64,000 nucleotides of DNA from Nectonema munidae. Its lineage: Eukaryota > Nematomorpha > Nectonematoida > Nectonematidae. The notes under the pieces were generated by a model. The model was not told where the DNA came from. It ran no database searches and was given only the letters and a program-made list of their open reading frames with translations. A program made the translations under genes and the position numbers. Each line of letters opens with the position of its first letter. The first letter of the stretch is position 1. Location of the stretch: contig JAUIRK010000992.1 in NCBI GenBank assembly GCA_030549495.1, positions 124,001-188,000 on the forward strand, in the 5' to 3' direction. Shown in pieces: positions 62,811-64,000 of this stretch.

Positions 62811-64000
62811 TGCTCTTTCTAAAACTTGATATCTTTGTATTTAATACAGCGAAAATAATAAATATGATTTTAAAGCCTTTAAAAATGATAAATTATAATT
62901 CATTTTTGGGATTTATGAAATTAAAAAATGGACATGTGTCCTACCTGCAGTAATATGAGTCCATTCAAGATTGAAGGAAATTTAAGATTTTAAGAAGAAT
63001 TGCACAAAGATTGATAACAGTAACAAGTAGGTTAATGCCATTCACGATGTAATAGATCATCATTCTTTTTTGATATTTCAAAAATAAAATATAACAAAAA
63101 TTCTTTTCTTTCCAGAAACTTATTTTTCCCTAATTCAACAATCTCAATGTTTAATTGTTTTTCCCTCAAGATTACAATACATTTTTTCTGTTTAGAAATA
63201 TACCATCGAGGGGATGTTTTTCTTTACCAAACAATTTGTTATTTTCAATCTTTAATGTTCTTGTATTGACTTCACCATAACTGACATGCATAAGCTCAAT
63301 ATCTTTCTCCAAGTTCTTTGATTATGAAGATATCGATGTCACTTATTTTCAAAGAGTTTACCATATGTTTTTTTAAGTTCACTCTGACATTTCGGTTATT
63401 TCCCTAATGATTTCTAAAGATATTTCCTTCAAATCCTTTCTGCAAAGCGTTTTCTTCAAATCAATTTGCTTTTAAACAAAACGAGGACATCCATATGTTC
63501 TCTACATATGGCTGCCTTTTATTACTTTAGGTGCATGTCCCCATCTGTAGTAAATAGTTAACAGCGGGAGGTATCTGTAGAATTATCGTCAGCTCTTGAA
63601 AAGCTTGATTATATTCCTTCATAAACTTTTTGTTTTGGTTTTTCTGATTTTCTTTTTGTTTGTGTCAATGGATTCGTATAGCTAAGTATCTTAATTTTAT
63701 CCAAAATTGTGGAATTCCTGGATGCTTTATTTCAGCTTCTCTACATTCCATAAATGATATATAATATTTCCCAGCTTAATACGGTTGTTAAGTTCCAATT
63801 CACAGTAAATTTATGATATACAAGATAGAAAAGGCGTCATCTGTCTCAAAATGTGAGGCGGACAATTTGTTTTCCTGATTTTCTTAAGGAACTTTCCTAG
63901 CTTACATAAAGCTTTACATTATTCACTCTTTTTCTCAAAAATCATTTTCATTTTGAAAAAAGCTACATTATGTTTTGAGTTTGAATTGTAAGGCTCATAA
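62811..64000. other. AT-rich DNA to the window end
   Basis: No coding domain, RNA gene or bounded repeat recognised. Confidence 0.4.

Overview
The window looks like AT-rich, repeat-laden nuclear DNA from an invertebrate, most likely an arthropod. The evidence is a spliced host gene with GT..AG introns of very unequal size, several LINE clades, many hAT and piggyBac elements with intact target-site duplications (TSDs), and tRNA-derived SINEs. The mix would suit a caligid-like copepod, but that is a guess. Nothing bacterial (operons, ribosome binding sites, CRISPR) is present.

Only one host gene is convincing: a ZIP (SLC39) metal-ion transporter of the ZIP8/ZIP14 type on the + strand. Eight coding exons from 35661 to 56417 can be traced with in-phase splice sites, ending at a stop codon and an AATAAA signal. 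A signal-peptide ORF at 33070 is a good candidate first exon and would give a product of about 482 residues. It carries HNFID and EELPHELGD, the metal-site motifs of the ZIP8/ZIP14 branch.

0-16 kb is LINE territory: the 3' end of an RTE element (+), a CR1/Jockey-type element (-), two I-type elements lying head to head (- then +) with a sharp strand-composition flip between them, and a further CR1/Jockey fragment (-). The minus I-type element is split by a 3.2 kb insert bounded by about 190 bp inverted repeats; that insert itself holds a broken hAT transposase.

16-33 kb is gene-free: SINE copies, a 9 x 19 bp minisatellite, a pair of 130 bp TTAA-flanked MITEs, a fossil LTR-type remnant split by a hAT MITE, a hAT C-terminus, a 600 bp dispersed repeat (second copy at 62 kb), a broken piggyBac transposase, and a GC-rich fossil reverse-transcriptase insert between 13 bp direct repeats.

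33-56 kb is the ZIP gene. Its introns have grown by insertion. The 7.3 kb intron holds a piggyBac element interrupted by a second transposon (termini CACTGGTCAACA, 3 bp TSD), plus hAT fragments, a SINE and a MITE. Other introns hold a complete-ended 2.25 kb ZBED-type hAT and smaller MITEs.

56-64 kb downstream of the gene holds two hAT MITEs, a piggyBac scrap, a 1.1 kb element with internal TTGAC-rich repeats and the second dispersed repeat copy.

The strongest observation for a second look is the transposon nested in piggyBac at 36701-39121. Removing it with one copy of its TTA duplication restores the piggyBac reading frame exactly, which fixes its ends, its TSD length and hence its likely CACTA-like (CMC) class.
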